This document shows positions 1-10,677 of a stretch of 64,000 bases of DNA, piece by piece. The stretch spans positions 87,932,103-87,996,102 of the forward strand of contig OY979716.1 of assembly GCA_963855995.1 (NCBI GenBank), read 5' to 3'. The notes under the pieces are model-generated. The model was given only the letters and a program-made list of their open reading frames with translations. It was not told where the DNA came from and did no database searches. Positions within the stretch are counted from its first letter, which is position 1; each line of letters opens with the position of its first letter. The DNA is from Muricea muricata (Eukaryota; Cnidaria; Anthozoa; Malacalcyonacea; Plexauridae). The translations under genes and the position numbers were made by a program.

Positions 1-146
1 TTATCTTCGCTAGTAGAAGTCTTTCTCTTCAGCTTGATGTTTGTTTTTTTAAGTGAATTTATTTCTTGCTGCAGATTTTTTATTGTGTCCATATGTTCCT
101 TAATGGGGGACACGGGTGAAAAACCCCTTTACACCTGAGGACTTAC

Positions 147-306
147 CTTTGTCCAATTCTTTAAAAGCAAATTGTTGGTGAACAACGTCTCTAGCTATTC
201 GCACACAATAAATTTTCTTCGGCATGTTGTGAAAACTTGATCTGTAATCAGATGTTGCGCCTGTGACACCTTTTATCATCTGCCGAACAGTTTCTTCACT
301 GGGTGC
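147..306 (-). pseudogene. 3' half of an unrecognised exon split by BEL/Pao
   Basis: Minus-strand coding-like sequence. If the element at 307-10677 and one copy of its 5-bp duplication are removed, the frame runs straight on from the block at 10678-10800 (ASLK joined to APSEETVRQMIKG), so the retrotransposon landed inside an exon. The visible peptide includes SSFHNMPKKIYCVRIARD. The exon ends at 147, where AAAG|GTAAGT on the minus strand is a good splice donor. Bases 1-100 in another frame could encode a Lys-rich helical stretch (EHMDTIKNLQQEINSLKK), possibly a later exon. I do not recognise the protein. It may be host, or the gene of an older element. Confidence 0.5.
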
Positions 307-507
307 TGTTCGGAAATGGGATTGATATTGCCAGTAGATGACATCACCGACCACGCCACCGGAAGTGCAAGCTAAGCATGTTTCTAAGTATTTGGGAAAA
401 TTGTGAAAATATACAACAGCATTGTGATTTTAAGCAAAAATATATTGTTTTAAACCTTTTATTGTGACTTGTGGGATACATATCCTTGGAGGCAGGAATC
501 CCCAACA
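307..507 (+). repeat. 5' LTR of BEL/Pao element
   Basis: About 201 bp, TGTTCGG...CCCAACA. It matches 10455-10677 over its full length, with a gap of about 20 bases near the 5' end and scattered substitutions. The short length suits some BEL/Pao families. The divergence between the LTRs fits the decay seen in the coding region. Confidence 0.9.
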
Positions 508-528
508 CTTGGAACCTCCGATGGGACT
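508..528 (+). promoter_or_regulatory. putative primer binding site
   Basis: Position only: the stretch starting CTTGGAACCTCC directly follows the LTR end and contains a TGG as expected for pairing with a tRNA 3' CCA. I did not identify the tRNA. Confidence 0.3.
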
Positions 529-633
529 TTAGAGCTTGGTGAGCATACAAAAACAATGAATATTGTGATTTTAATTGTCCTCTGTCGAATTCTAGTTTGA
601 GATTAAAGCCTTGCCGTGCGAATATTGTCGACA

Positions 634-1840
634 ATGGAGGTCGCTGAAGGGAAATTAAAGACAAAACACACTCAATTAAACATAACAAATAGAACAAAGC
701 CTATTGTGGATAATGGTCAAGCCGAAGCGATAGAAAGACATCAAAAAACTCTGAGCACTGTGATAAATGAAGTAGATCAACTGCGTATAGAAATCGAAGC
801 CCTCAAAATTACAGAGCAAGTGAAGGAAGAGGATTTAGATGCGTGGAATGCAAATATAGTGACACAAATTGCAAAGGGAGATCAAAGTGTGGAAATCTTG
901 CAAGAGTGGCTCAATAGTCGAAAGACAGAACGCGAAAAGTACGAGAGAGAAGAGCAGATTAAATTCGAAGTAAAATTACAAAAGACCAAAGCTAAATTCA
1001 AGGCAGAACACGAGGGAAATCAAAACAGTTCTCCCAATACTCATAGTGAAACGACAAATATTCAAGTGAAATTACCTAAATTAGTCATCACCAAATTTAA
1101 CGAGACATTTACTGACTGGAATAGATTTTGGGGACAATTTACAGAGTCAATCGACAAATCCAGTTTGCCAGCAATTACAAAGTTTTCATACTTGAGAGAA
1201 CTGTTAGATGACAAGGTCAGGAAAGCTGTAGAAGCCCTGCCATACTCTGCAGAAGGCTATAACAGAGCAGTAGCAATCCTTAAAGAGCGGTACGGAAAAG
1301 AATGCGAGATTGTCAAGGCATACGTAAAGGAAATATTCAAGCTTCCTCCAGTTCTGACAGCCAATGTGAGGAAGATTCATGAGTTCTGGAAGAAACTAAC
1401 ACAGTGTGAAATCACTCCAGACTATGAATAAACTTTCTCAAGTAGACGGTGCAGTAGCTATGACTCTAGACAAATTGCCAGCTATCAGAGGTGATCTCGT
1501 TCGTACTGGCCCTGACTGGGAGAAATAAGACTTCATACAGCTTACAGAGGCTCTTCGACTTTGGACGAGAAGGAACCCAATCACTGAGAATGCCAATTCC
1601 AAAGACAAGGACCGAAGACAGGACAAAACGAGTCGGAATTACCGCACTCATCAAGGGATGGGGACTTCGCATACATGTGTATATTGCAATGCTGCAGATC
1701 ATAAATCGACCACCTGCCGAACCGTTAAAACATCAGAAGAACGCAGGAGAATCCTAGCAAATAAAAAACTTTGTTTCAACTGTACTGGACCCTCCCACCA
1801 AGCAGCGGAATGTAAAAGTACCGTGACATGTTACAACTGT
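634..1840 (+). pseudogene. gag: BEL/Pao gag, 5' part
   Basis: Starts at ATG 634, just after the LTR leader. The N-terminal 130 residues are charged and helical. They are followed by a DUF1759-like capsid region with the family signature KLPKLVITKFNETFTDWNRFW, then TKFSYLRELL, and a region ending near 1431. A frame change near 1432 leads into a segment reading LSQVDGAVAMTLDKLPAIRG. This ends in zinc knuckles CVYCNAADHKSTTC and CFNCTGPSHQAAEC and the start of a third (CYNC), which is cut at 1840 by the nested transposon. At least two frame breaks make it non-functional. Confidence 0.85.
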
Positions 1841-2165
1841 ATGGTGGCCCATTGACGCCATAGTAGTTTTTACAAAATTGTCATGTTTTTTCCTAGATAA
1901 ATATAAAATATGACGATGATTTTTTATTTTTTTTTAAATAATTATTTATTATATTACTTCTTTAAATTATATTTTAGTGATATTTTTTTATTATTCTTTT
2001 TTTATTTTTTTCTTGTTTTTATTTATTTTTATTTTAGTTCTACTGCATTTATTTAAAAAAATAAAAATGTGCGCCATGGCCCATCAACGCCATAGCAATA
2101 TTTATAAAGAATAAAAAATCATGCTACATGGCCCATTGACGCCATAGACCATAAGGCCTTTCGGG
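1841..2165 (+). repeat. left terminal inverted repeat, alpha-kinase transposon copy 1
   Basis: Pairs as reverse complement with 6062-6388. The centre is very AT-rich. Three copies of a motif close to TGGCCCATTGACGCCAT lie at 1841-1863, 2075-2095 and 2128-2148. They are likely transposase-binding sites, judged only by repetition in both ends. Confidence 0.93.
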
Positions 2166-2299
2166 ATTGGTTAAGAAGTTCATTGATATCAAGTGGAAAC
2201 ACTGCAATCTGTCTCGAGCTCGTGGTCATCGCTATCAGAATCAAACTATTTTGCTTAAATTTACATATATTTTCATCGTATTATAAGTATATTTTTGTT

Positions 2300-3548
2300 A
2301 TGTTGAAGAGAAGACCTGCTTGGGATAACTATAAAGAGAAGGTAGCGAAGAAGAGAATGCGGAAAAAAGAAGAAAAAGCAGCAACTGGTCCAAAAGGGGG
2401 GCTGACTGTTCAGCGTTTGTCGGCAAACGTGGAGGGCAAATGCCAAAAGTATTCACGCATTGGGCCTTTGACGTTAGTTCCCTGTGAGAAAGAACTGACA
2501 GTAGAAAACATCAAAGCTGCATGTAAGGCACACTTCAACACGGAATTGGAATGTGATGTTCTTGCTGGGGAACGTGGTCCTTCCTTTACCGAGTCAGGAC
2601 AAATCCAGAACTGGAAAGTTTTGCATGTGCGCTTCGTGGAAATTCTCGAACACAAACAACGAACAAACAGTCAACACACCACAGTGAGCCAACTGCCAGA
2701 AGTCCCCCCAAAAGCTCGTTCCAAAATTCGCACTCAAGGCAAACAACATCTGTCAGTGTCAGACCGTCACCATCTGTTGTGCGTTCAGTGTCACTAAGTC
2801 AGATGCTCAAATTGGGAAAAGTCATCGTCCCAGATATTGATGTGGTAACTCTTCGGCTTGAAGAGTTTTGCATCTCAAGAATGGAGTGGTTGGAACCTTT
2901 TGAGGTGTCGCTTTCACTGGAAAGAAAACCCTTTGCTAATGGGGCATTCTGTGAAGCGTTTTTGGCAAAATCCATTGCTGGTATGCCCAAAGGAAAGTAT
3001 GTCCTCAAGAAGTATTTGGAGCCAGAAAAAAAGGAATCGAGACACTGTTTAAATCAATTGAGCTCCATACACAAAAGTCAGTTCAACTAAATGCCCTAGC
3101 TCGTAATTTTGCTCAGAGTATGGCTTCTGAGATCCAGGCTGCAGAATTTGGAGAAACGTTTAGTTATGGTAAGGTCTACTATTCTTCTCTAAATGACGAA
3201 CCTGTAACCTTAGAGAATCACCTTGATAGTGTTTTCGAGAAGTTCATCCACAATACTGGTGAGTTATGTGTGATGCCTGCAGATGCTAGTGAACTAAGCC
3301 TTAAAGCTGAGACATTTGCTCATTATACATTCCAGAAATCTAACCAACAACTTATGGTCACTGACATTCAAGGTGTCAATTATTCCCTGTGTGATGCAGA
3401 AATTGCAACGGCTGAGCTGGAGGACCCTGAAGACCAATCAATTCGTTTCTGCACTGGTAATATGTCAGATGCAGCAATTAGATCCTTTTTTACATTCCAT
3501 AAATGCAACATATACTGTGAGATGCTAAAACTTTCAAAGCAACAATAA
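2300..3548 (+). pseudogene. alpha-kinase (MHCK/EF2K-type) gene inside the transposon
   Basis: Start ATG at 2300, just inside the left inverted repeat. A basic N-terminal tail is followed by a region shared with the second copy (KCQKYSRIGPLTLVPCEKEL; CDVLAGERGPS). From about 2790 comes an alpha-kinase domain: a glycine-loop-like ANGAFCEAFLAK, the probable ATP-binding Lys in YVLKKYLEPE, FAHYTFQKSNQQLMVTDIQG (zinc-ligand His and the DxQG motif), GNMSDAAIRSFF, and the zinc-binding tail FHKCNIYC (His-x-Cys-x3-Cys). Two frame changes, near 2740 and at an A-run near 3027, break the reading frame; an unseen intron could explain the first. The family phosphorylates Ser/Thr on helical targets (EF-2, myosin heavy chain). 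A role in transposition is unknown. Confidence 0.88.
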
Positions 3549-3927
3549 ACCAACTTTAAATTAATGTGGATTGTATAGCGTGTTTTCATGTATGGTTAAT
3601 TATTCCCATATTTGGTGTTCATTATCCGCTGTGTTGAACATCAGTACTTCGAAGTCAGACACCAACATGGCCGCTGTAACACCACATGAAAATAGCCTAT
3701 ATATCCTGTATATTGATAAGAGACTGAAAACTGACTCCATGATCATATAATCATATGTTTTGTTATTTGTTTTGCCAGTTGTCTAATCACTTTATTCCAT
3801 TACCATTTTGTAGTGTTTATAAATTAATAATATAAATATGTTATTTTGTAAGTGGAGTTTGTTCCCATTCTAGGGAAAACTTTATAAACAAAGTGTAATA
3901 TTTTATCTGACAAAAGATCAAACTGGG
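3549..3927. other. intergenic space between convergent genes
   Basis: Non-coding spacer between the stop of the alpha-kinase gene and the stop of the minus-strand integrase gene. AT-rich with AATAAA-like words for both strands. No other structure seen. Confidence 0.6.
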
Positions 3928-6046
3928 TTATGTCCAAATGTGATCTTTTAAATATAAATATGCATTGGAAGCCTGGGCTGGCTTAATGTCCTCTGTATTT
4001 GGGATGTGTCTTTGGCATTCTTGGCGAAAATCTTCATCTAAAAAGTCATCATTAGCATCCAGTACATGAGAAAACTCAGCCACTTCTGGTAGTTGCTGAT
4101 CGGTTACAGGAATACCACACTTTTCCGCACCATGTTGCTCTGGACATGTGTATATATGTTCTGGCACACCAGTAGGAAGCTCCTTGCCCTTTTGTTTTCT
4201 CACTCAATGATTATTCCACACTGATACCCTGAACACATCAAATTCCTTTTGTACCACAGGAATATAGACATACGCTAGAATGTTTCTGCAAATAAAAAGT
4301 GCCAGGGTTTTAGTTAAAGTAATTTGCTTAACAACTGTGTGTCCTACAATCATATTTCGATCAATACAGAGTTCAAATTAGTCAAGAAAAAAACAATGTG
4401 CAATAATGTGGCTTTGATATTTTGCACATTGACTGGAAAGTGATGTGCAATTTCCACTATCTGGTCCAAAATCATGTGCAAATGGTGCACTTCTAATAAA
4501 TTTCTCATCTAAGAACTCATTTTGGGCTTAGTTGAATTGGTAATTACATTAAGGAGTGGAGCAGTAGTGCATGCACAAGCTTGCTCTTCAGAAGTGATTA
4601 TCATTCCTGCATTCCAAAAGTCTAATTAGTGCATAAAATTCGATATATTGTAGATGCATGCATATATATTAATTTACTTGGATCTATGACACTTGATGGA
4701 GATCATGCATTGTGGGTTAGAAATTGCAACATTTCATGAATAGTATATAGCAAAAGTATACCTTTCAGTTTCATTGCTTGGATCATAATAGCCATCTTCA
4801 AGCAAAGATTTTAATTGCTCCTTGAAGTAGCCTTTCATTCTGTGTGATAACTCTCTCCACCATCTCTCGATCTTGTTTTCCGTGGAGGGCCCATATAGAA
4901 CACAGCCATCTTCGTTCTCCACATCGCCATGCTGTGCTCGTAAATAACTGTGGATAGTACACATCACACCTGTTTCTGTTCCCCTATCCACAAGTATTCT
5001 TGAGGGTAACACTATAAAATACAGAAAATGTTACACTTATTTTTGTACAATAATGTCAATATGATATGATTGTGCTCAAAAAGGGTGCTAAAACAATGCC
5101 TGTGAATGATTATTTCAAATGCTACTCAAAATGCATTTAGGACTCAAAACAAGGTACAATACATCCAAGATGGCTCAGAGCAGCCAACATTAAAAGCTAA
5201 CTTGTTTCTATGTTATATAAATGTTTTTTGGTTGTTGATTTTAACGGGAGCATATTCGAGGGAGAGTCATACTCGATGCTTAATAAAGGGTATAATAATA
5301 ATCTAAATTGAAGAACCTTAAGAATTTTAAAGATAAAGGCAAATATTATATTACCTCTACTTTGGAATAGATAGTCGAAGTAGAATCTGCCAACAATGCT
5401 TGGATTATTGTTAGAAGACCATACTCTCAAGAAGTTTACTCTGCTGCTGAAAGTATCCTGGGCACCATAGATGCACAGTGGGAATACAGACTTTTGAAAA
5501 CCACACAGTTTATCATGCCCATCAAGTGACATTGTAAAATCAGCTCCCTAGATAAGAAAATCGTCACATTTATTAATATAATGTTTAGTGCAACAAAATA
5601 TGCAACATTTATACGCTTACAGTCGATGTGAATGCTTCTTTCCTTCGTTTGCGTTTTGGTTGTCCCACACCACCTCTGTCTTGTAAACCTTGAGGGTTGA
5701 CATCGACCATCGCGTCATACACAACGTTTCTAGGTACATTCAATGTGTGTACTTCACGAATTTTCTTGTGTAAAGCACGATAGCCTAGGAATCTTCCTGG
5801 CCCATTCATCTCTTTTTCCACAGCACATGTGACATCGTCAATATTTGTGTCGTACTCGATGTATTTTATACCAAAATGATGCAGGCGACGTGAGAAAGTC
5901 CTTACACTCCACGCATACATCGGATACTTTACTTTTAACAAATCCACAATTTCTGTTTGATGCAAATTCTGGCCTACATATGCTTTGAGGTCGTCTTTTA
6001 ACTCCATATTGCCTTCCCATTCATTATTCCTTATCCGAGTCGCCAT
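3928..6046 (-). pseudogene. integrase-like DDE transposase, four exons (copy 1)
   Basis: Exons by GT-AG borders: 6046-5621, 5547-5355, 5011-4762, 4285-3928. Exon 1 starts at ATG 6046 and has a helix-turn-helix-like region (SVRTFSRRLHHFGI, MNGPGRFLGYRALHKKI). Exon 2 opens the RNase H fold with catalytic Asp in MSLDGHDKLCGF. Exon 3 has the second Asp in LVDRGTETGVM and the Glu in GPSTENKIERWWREL. Exon 4 is the C-terminal region. An in-frame TGA at 4206-4204 lies where the second copy has an Arg codon; CGA to TGA is a typical CpG decay. Otherwise the frame is open. The family is the integrase-core type known from fish and invertebrate genomes. The gene converges on the alpha-kinase gene. Confidence 0.88.
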
Positions 6047-6061
6047 GTTGGAATATCATGC

Positions 6062-6388
6062 CCGAAAGGCCTTATGGTCTATGGCGTCTCTGGGCCATGT
6101 AGCATGATTTTTTATCCTTTATAAATATTGTTATGGTGTCGATGGGCCATGGCGCACATTTTTATTTTTTTAAATAAATGCAGTAGAACTAAAATAAAAA
6201 TAAATAAAAAAAAACAAGAAAAAAATAAAAAAAGAATATAAAAAAATATCACTAAAATATAATTTAAAGAAGTAATATAATAAATAATTATTTAAAAAAA
6301 AATAAAAAATCATCGTCATATTTTATATTTATCTTGGAAAAAACATGACAATTTCGTAAAAACTACTATAGCGTCAATGAGCCACCAT
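6062..6388 (-). repeat. right terminal inverted repeat, alpha-kinase transposon copy 1
   Basis: Reverse complement of 1841-2165. It carries the same three motif copies in inverse order, at 6080-6100, 6131-6151 and 6366-6388. The integrase gene starts only 16 bases inside it, so the repeat probably also serves as promoter. Confidence 0.93.
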
Positions 6389-7239
6389 ACAACTGTGCTA
6401 GAAGACACCACACCTCAATCTGTGAAAATCCAAAGAAACCTGAGGGGTGAATGTCAGCCCATAGGGCAGGGGAAAACCAAGTTATTTATCCTGTTGTGGT
6501 TATCGAAGTCGATGGAATAAAGACACGAGCGCTACTTGACACCGGCTCGGGGAGCTGCTATGCTTCAGCCAAACTTATGGACGCTCTGAACAAGAAACCG
6601 AAGGAAATCCAAACAAAACGGATTGAAATTATGCTCGGCTCAACAACAACCAGAGTTAAAATCTACCCTGCAACTATCAAGGGAGCTGATGGTCAGTTTA
6701 CAATGGAAGTCGAAAGTCCATAAGCCATATCTGATGGAAATTGATAATCCTCGGTATGAAGAGCTGCTGAGCAAGTATAACCATTTAAAGGGTGTGAAGA
6801 TAGATGATCTTGATGACAAACCACACCTTCCTATACATGTAGTTCTCGAAGTGAACGAGTATGCCAATATTAAGACAACAGCAGCGCCACGAGTTGGGAA
6901 ACCCGGACAACCCATTGCTGAATGTACTCGCCTTGGTTGGGTGTTAATGTCGCCTGGTAGAGAGGATGTGACAAGCCCACTTCTGCTAACTCGATCAGTC
7001 AGCACAGACTATGAGCAGCTGTGCTCCTTGGATGTGCTTGGACTTGCTGACAAACCAGAGAACGATCAAGAAACTGTATACCAGGAATTCAAAGAGCAAC
7101 TTCAACGGAACGAGGCTGGTTGGTATGAGACAAAGTTGCCTTTGAAGGCCAACCACCCAGAATTGCCAACAAACGAAAGCGAGCAGCCGAAGAAGATTAC
7201 AGCAACTTGTCAAACGGCTCGAGCGAGATGGGAATTATG
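6389..7239 (+). pseudogene. pol: BEL/Pao gag end, aspartic protease and DUF1758-type region
   Basis: Begins with the rest of the third zinc knuckle (RRHHTSIC). A retroviral-type aspartic protease follows, with the catalytic loop LLDTGSGSCYAS near 6533-6570 after VIYPVVVIEVDG. A frame change near 6715 leads to the linker typical of BEL/Pao polyproteins, including HLPIHVVLEVNEYANI and TRLGWVLMSPG. It converts the polyprotein to mature parts. Broken by frameshift. Confidence 0.8.
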
Positions 7240-8254
7240 AAGACTATGACAGCATAATTCAGGAGCAGCTTCAGAGCGGTGTTTTAAAGAGCACATACAG
7301 AACCCAAGGGCAAGGAATACTACATACCACATAAAGGAGTTGCTAAGAAAGATGCGGAAAGTACAAAGATGCGGGTGGTCTACGATGCGTCTGCGTGGGA
7401 AAATGTGAAGCATCCCTCCCTGAACGACTGCTTGCACCCAGGACCATTTCTACAAAACATACTTTGGAACATTCTAATAAGATCACGATTCCTTCCGGTC
7501 CTGTTGACAGGTGACCTGCAGAAAGCATTTCTGCAAATTAGAATAAAGGAAGAAGAGAGAGACTCCTTACGGTTCCACTGGAGAGCGCCTGGCAGTACCG
7601 AAACTCGAATATACCGTTTTATGAGCCTTGTTCGAGCTAACCTCATCCCCTTTCCTTCTCGCAGGAGTCCTCAACCAACACTTAGAACTGTGGGAACGCC
7701 AGTATCCTGAGATTGTTAAAGAGATTCGTGATGGCCTGTATGTGGACGACCTCATGGCGGGTGGTGCAACAGTTGATGATGTGCAAACAAAGAAAGCCAC
7801 AGCCATTGAAGTTTTCCAGGACGCATCCTTCACGCTTCACAAATGGCACTCAAATGAGAGAGAACTCGAAGCCAGCAGTAATCCACCAGCAGATGATGAG
7901 TTAACCTATGCCAAGCAGCAATTAGGAGAGAGCCGACCGGGGACAAAGCTTTTGGGACTAGCGTGGGACAAGGATAAAGACACCTTCAAAGTTGGTTTGC
8001 ACAAAGATGAAACTATTTCTACAAAACGGAACGCTCTGTCTCAACTGGCAAAGATCCATGACCCCCTGGGACTGGCCTCACCAACAACTTTGCAAGGGAA
8101 AATTCTCTATCGTGAGATGTGCGAGATCAACATAGCGTGGGACAGTGAACTTCCAGCTGAATTGAAAAAACAATGGATCAAGTGGTACTCAAAACTGCCA
8201 AGTTACATCAAAGTTAAGCGAGCTCTGGCACCATATCAACAACCAATCTTAGAA
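7240..8254 (+). pseudogene. pol: BEL/Pao reverse transcriptase
   Basis: Segments read KMRVVYDASAWENVKHPSLN, then LLTGDLQKAFLQIRI with the first catalytic Asp, then after a frame change near 7625 SSPFLLAGVLNQHL and the active-site box LYVDDLMAGG near 7737-7766. The connection domain has HKWHSNERELE and HDPLGLASPTTLQGK, a BEL/Pao hallmark. At least two frame changes disable it. Confidence 0.85.
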
Positions 8255-9050
8255 ATTGTGTTGCATGCATACGGAGATGCGAGCACTCGGGGAAATAGCG
8301 CAGTAATCTACGCGGTCGTTAGGCAGGAAAATGGGACAACTCAAGGACTCGTCTGCTTTAATCTCAGTTGGCAAAGCGGAATTTAACCATTCCTGGCTCG
8401 AGTTAGTGGCTAACCATATGGCAATCAATCTTGCAACCAATATTCAACTGGCCATCAATCTATACCCAGTGTCGGTACATTGTTAGCTCGACTCGACTGT
8501 GGCACTATACTGGATACGTGGCCAGGGGGAGTACCGGCAGTTCGTTGCGAACAGGGTACACAAGATACAGCAGCATCAGAACGTCAAGTGGCATCACGTG
8601 CCGACCACCGAAAACCCCACAGATTTGGGCAGCCGCGGCCGAAACGTTGATCATCATCTGCCATGGAACCAAGGTCCAAGTTGGCTGAGCGAAGAAACTG
8701 AATGGCGACCAGACATAATCATAGAGCCCAACGCAGATTCCAATGCGGAGTTAAAGGTGACTCGAAGCGTCCTTGCTGCAACAGCACAAGTCCATGATGA
8801 TTTTGACCAACTTCTTGATGCTCACGAAGTGCACAAAGTCCTGCGAATTTGTGCATGGATTCAGAGGTTTATCAGCAACTGTAGGTCCCAAGCTGGAGAC
8901 CGGCAAGATGGTCCACTAAATGCAATCGAGATTGAACAACAGAGACTTTGGTGGACCAAGCGAGCACGACTAGAATGCCAAGAAAGACTGCTTCAAACAA
9001 GACCAGCTCCAACCGAATCTGCAGCTAAACAGCAAAGATATATTTGAATG
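8255..9050 (+). pseudogene. pol: BEL/Pao RNase H and connection to integrase
   Basis: RNase H-type start HAYGDASTRGNSAVIYAV near 8260. After frame changes near 8385 and 8490 comes ALYWIRGQGEYRQFVANRV with HVPTTENPTDLGSRG, the usual BEL/Pao end of RNase H. A linker to a stop at about 9047 follows. Broken by at least two frame changes. Confidence 0.8.
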
Positions 9051-9165
9051 CAGAGGGTGAATTGAGGGAGAGTTCCCTATCTACCTGCCAGATAGTCATC
9101 CATTTACGTACGGAATTGTTTGATAAGCGCATCCATCGACATTACACGGCGGTGTCTCGCTGACA

Positions 9166-10304
9166 ATGGCAAAGGTATGGGACGTCTATTGGGTTCCCAG
9201 ATTGCGTTGCTTAGTCAAGAAAGTGAGAAGTGCCTGCTGGGGTTGCAAGAGATTTAGAGCCCAAGCATACCAATCCCCACCCCCAGGAAACCTTCTAAGC
9301 ACAAGGACACAAGGGTCTGCGCCATTCCAAGTAATCGGGGTGGACTTTGCAGGCCCAATTTACTACCAGTCAAAACCCGGAACTGAAAGCAAGGCATATC
9401 TGGCCTTGTATGCATGCAGCCTGACAAGAGCGTTATATATAGATTTATTGAAGTCATTGGAAGCAACCGAATTCATCATAAGCCTCAAACGGTTTATTGC
9501 ATGCCGAGGCAGACCAAAACTTATATACTCGGACAATGGTTCGACATTCAAGGCCACCAAGAAATGGCTCCGGCAAGTGCAGAAAGATGAGCGACTTAAT
9601 GATTACCTGGCTGGCCTTAACATCAAGTGGCAATTTAACTTGAGTCGTGCTCCTTGGTGGGGAGGCCAATTTGATTGTCTAATTGGCCTTTTCAAAAACG
9701 CCTTCTACAAGACTGTAGGGAATCGCGCATTAAGATGGATGGAACTCGAAAAGAGGTATCTGTAGAGGTATCTCTTAATAATAGGCCTCTGAGTTACGTA
9801 GAGGAGGACGTCCAACTACCACTGCTAACCCCTAACTCGATGTTAACCATTAATCCTAATCACCTACCTGAGCTGAAGGCTTAGCAGGTTGACGAAGCAG
9901 ATTTACGGAAGCGAGCCAAACATTTTAAGAAATGTAAAGAGGCTGTATGGAATCGTTGGACAAGAGAGTATATCAGAAGTCTTCGTGAGCAACATCGTCG
10001 CGCTGGAGGAAAACAAACGCCATACCCGAGCGTAGGAGAAGTAGTGATCATCAAGAGCGAAAAGAAGAACCGGAATACGTGGAGACTAATCATTGTCACT
10101 GAATTGGTAAAGAGAAGAGATGGAATCACAAGAGATGCAAAGTTAAGAGTTGGTACTGGCAACCTTGAACATGCCCTGCAACACCTGTGTCCCCCTGCGA
10201 TTGGCAACAACCACCTCAACTTGACCAAATGCACCCATGTTTCAACCAAGACCAAAAAGAGATGCAGCGGTGGCGACGGAAGTGCAGATTCAACAAACAG
10301 CTGA
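9166..10304 (+). pseudogene. pol: BEL/Pao integrase and C-terminal DUF5641-like region
   Basis: Zinc-binding part CWGCKRFRAQAY, then the core with Asp in IGVDFAGPIYY and Asp in KLIYSDNGSTFKA. The place of the catalytic Glu reads GGQFDCLIGLFK instead of the usual GGxFERLIG, so Glu appears to be Asp. A frame change near 9745 leads to VSLNNRPLSYVEED. After a stop near 9882 the C-terminal domain continues (AVWNRWTREYIRSLREQHRR; VGEVVIIKSEKKNR) to 10304. Dead copy. Confidence 0.85.
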
Positions 10305-10440
10305 AGAAGAAAACGATTACTAAACGAACTGTTTGAGACTAATAACTAAATTTTCTAGAGTTGATATTTGACATTGGCTATTATGTTGCAACTTGTATGT
10401 CAGACGTATATACTGTAACATGCATATCACTCCGTGGATA

Positions 10441-10454
10441 TGCATAGGGGAGTG
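10441..10454 (+). other. polypurine tract
   Basis: The run around ATAGGGGAGTG directly precedes the 3' LTR, as expected for the plus-strand primer. Confidence 0.5.
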
Positions 10455-10677
10455 TGTCGGGAAATAGGATTGATATGCCCAGTGGACTTTGGATATTACC
10501 GGTAGCTGACATCACCGACCACGCCTCGAAAGTGCAAGCTAAGCATGTTTCTAAGTATTTGGGAAAATTGTGAAAATATACAACAGCATTGTGATTTTAA
10601 GCAAAAATATATTGTTTTAAACCTTTTATTGTGACTTGTTGTGGGATACATATCCTTGGAGGCGGGAATCCCCAACA
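10455..10677 (+). repeat. 3' LTR of BEL/Pao element
   Basis: About 223 bp, TGTCGGG...CCCAACA, similar to 307-507. It ends exactly at the duplicated GGTGC (10678-10682). Confidence 0.9.

Larger units (their letters stand above)
1841..6388. mobile_element. DNA transposon carrying alpha-kinase and integrase genes (copy 1)
   Basis: A 4548-bp insertion bounded by ~325-bp terminal inverted repeats that begin ATGGTGG and end CCACCAT. The 8-bp sequence ACAACTGT is duplicated on both sides (1833-1840 and 6389-6396). Removing the insert and one duplicate restores the third gag zinc knuckle (CYNC followed by ARRHHTSIC), which proves the boundaries. Inside are two convergent genes: an alpha-kinase-domain gene (+) and a four-exon integrase-like DDE transposase gene (-). 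A second copy lies at about 37260-42207. The transposase relates to the animal integrase-core family; I can only suggest IS3EU or Ginger-like as superfamily. Both genes here carry disabling changes. Confidence 0.93.
307..10677 (+). mobile_element. BEL/Pao LTR retrotransposon, decayed, with nested insertion
   Basis: Two similar LTRs beginning TGT and ending CCCAACA enclose gag, aspartic protease, reverse transcriptase, RNase H and integrase segments in BEL/Pao order. The 5-bp sequence GGTGC lies directly before (302-306) and after (10678-10682) the element, which is a perfect target-site duplication. Coding sequence is broken by several frameshifts and stops, so the copy is dead. A separate DNA transposon at 1841-6388 interrupts gag; without it the element is about 5.8 kb, a normal BEL/Pao size. 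Confidence 0.93.
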
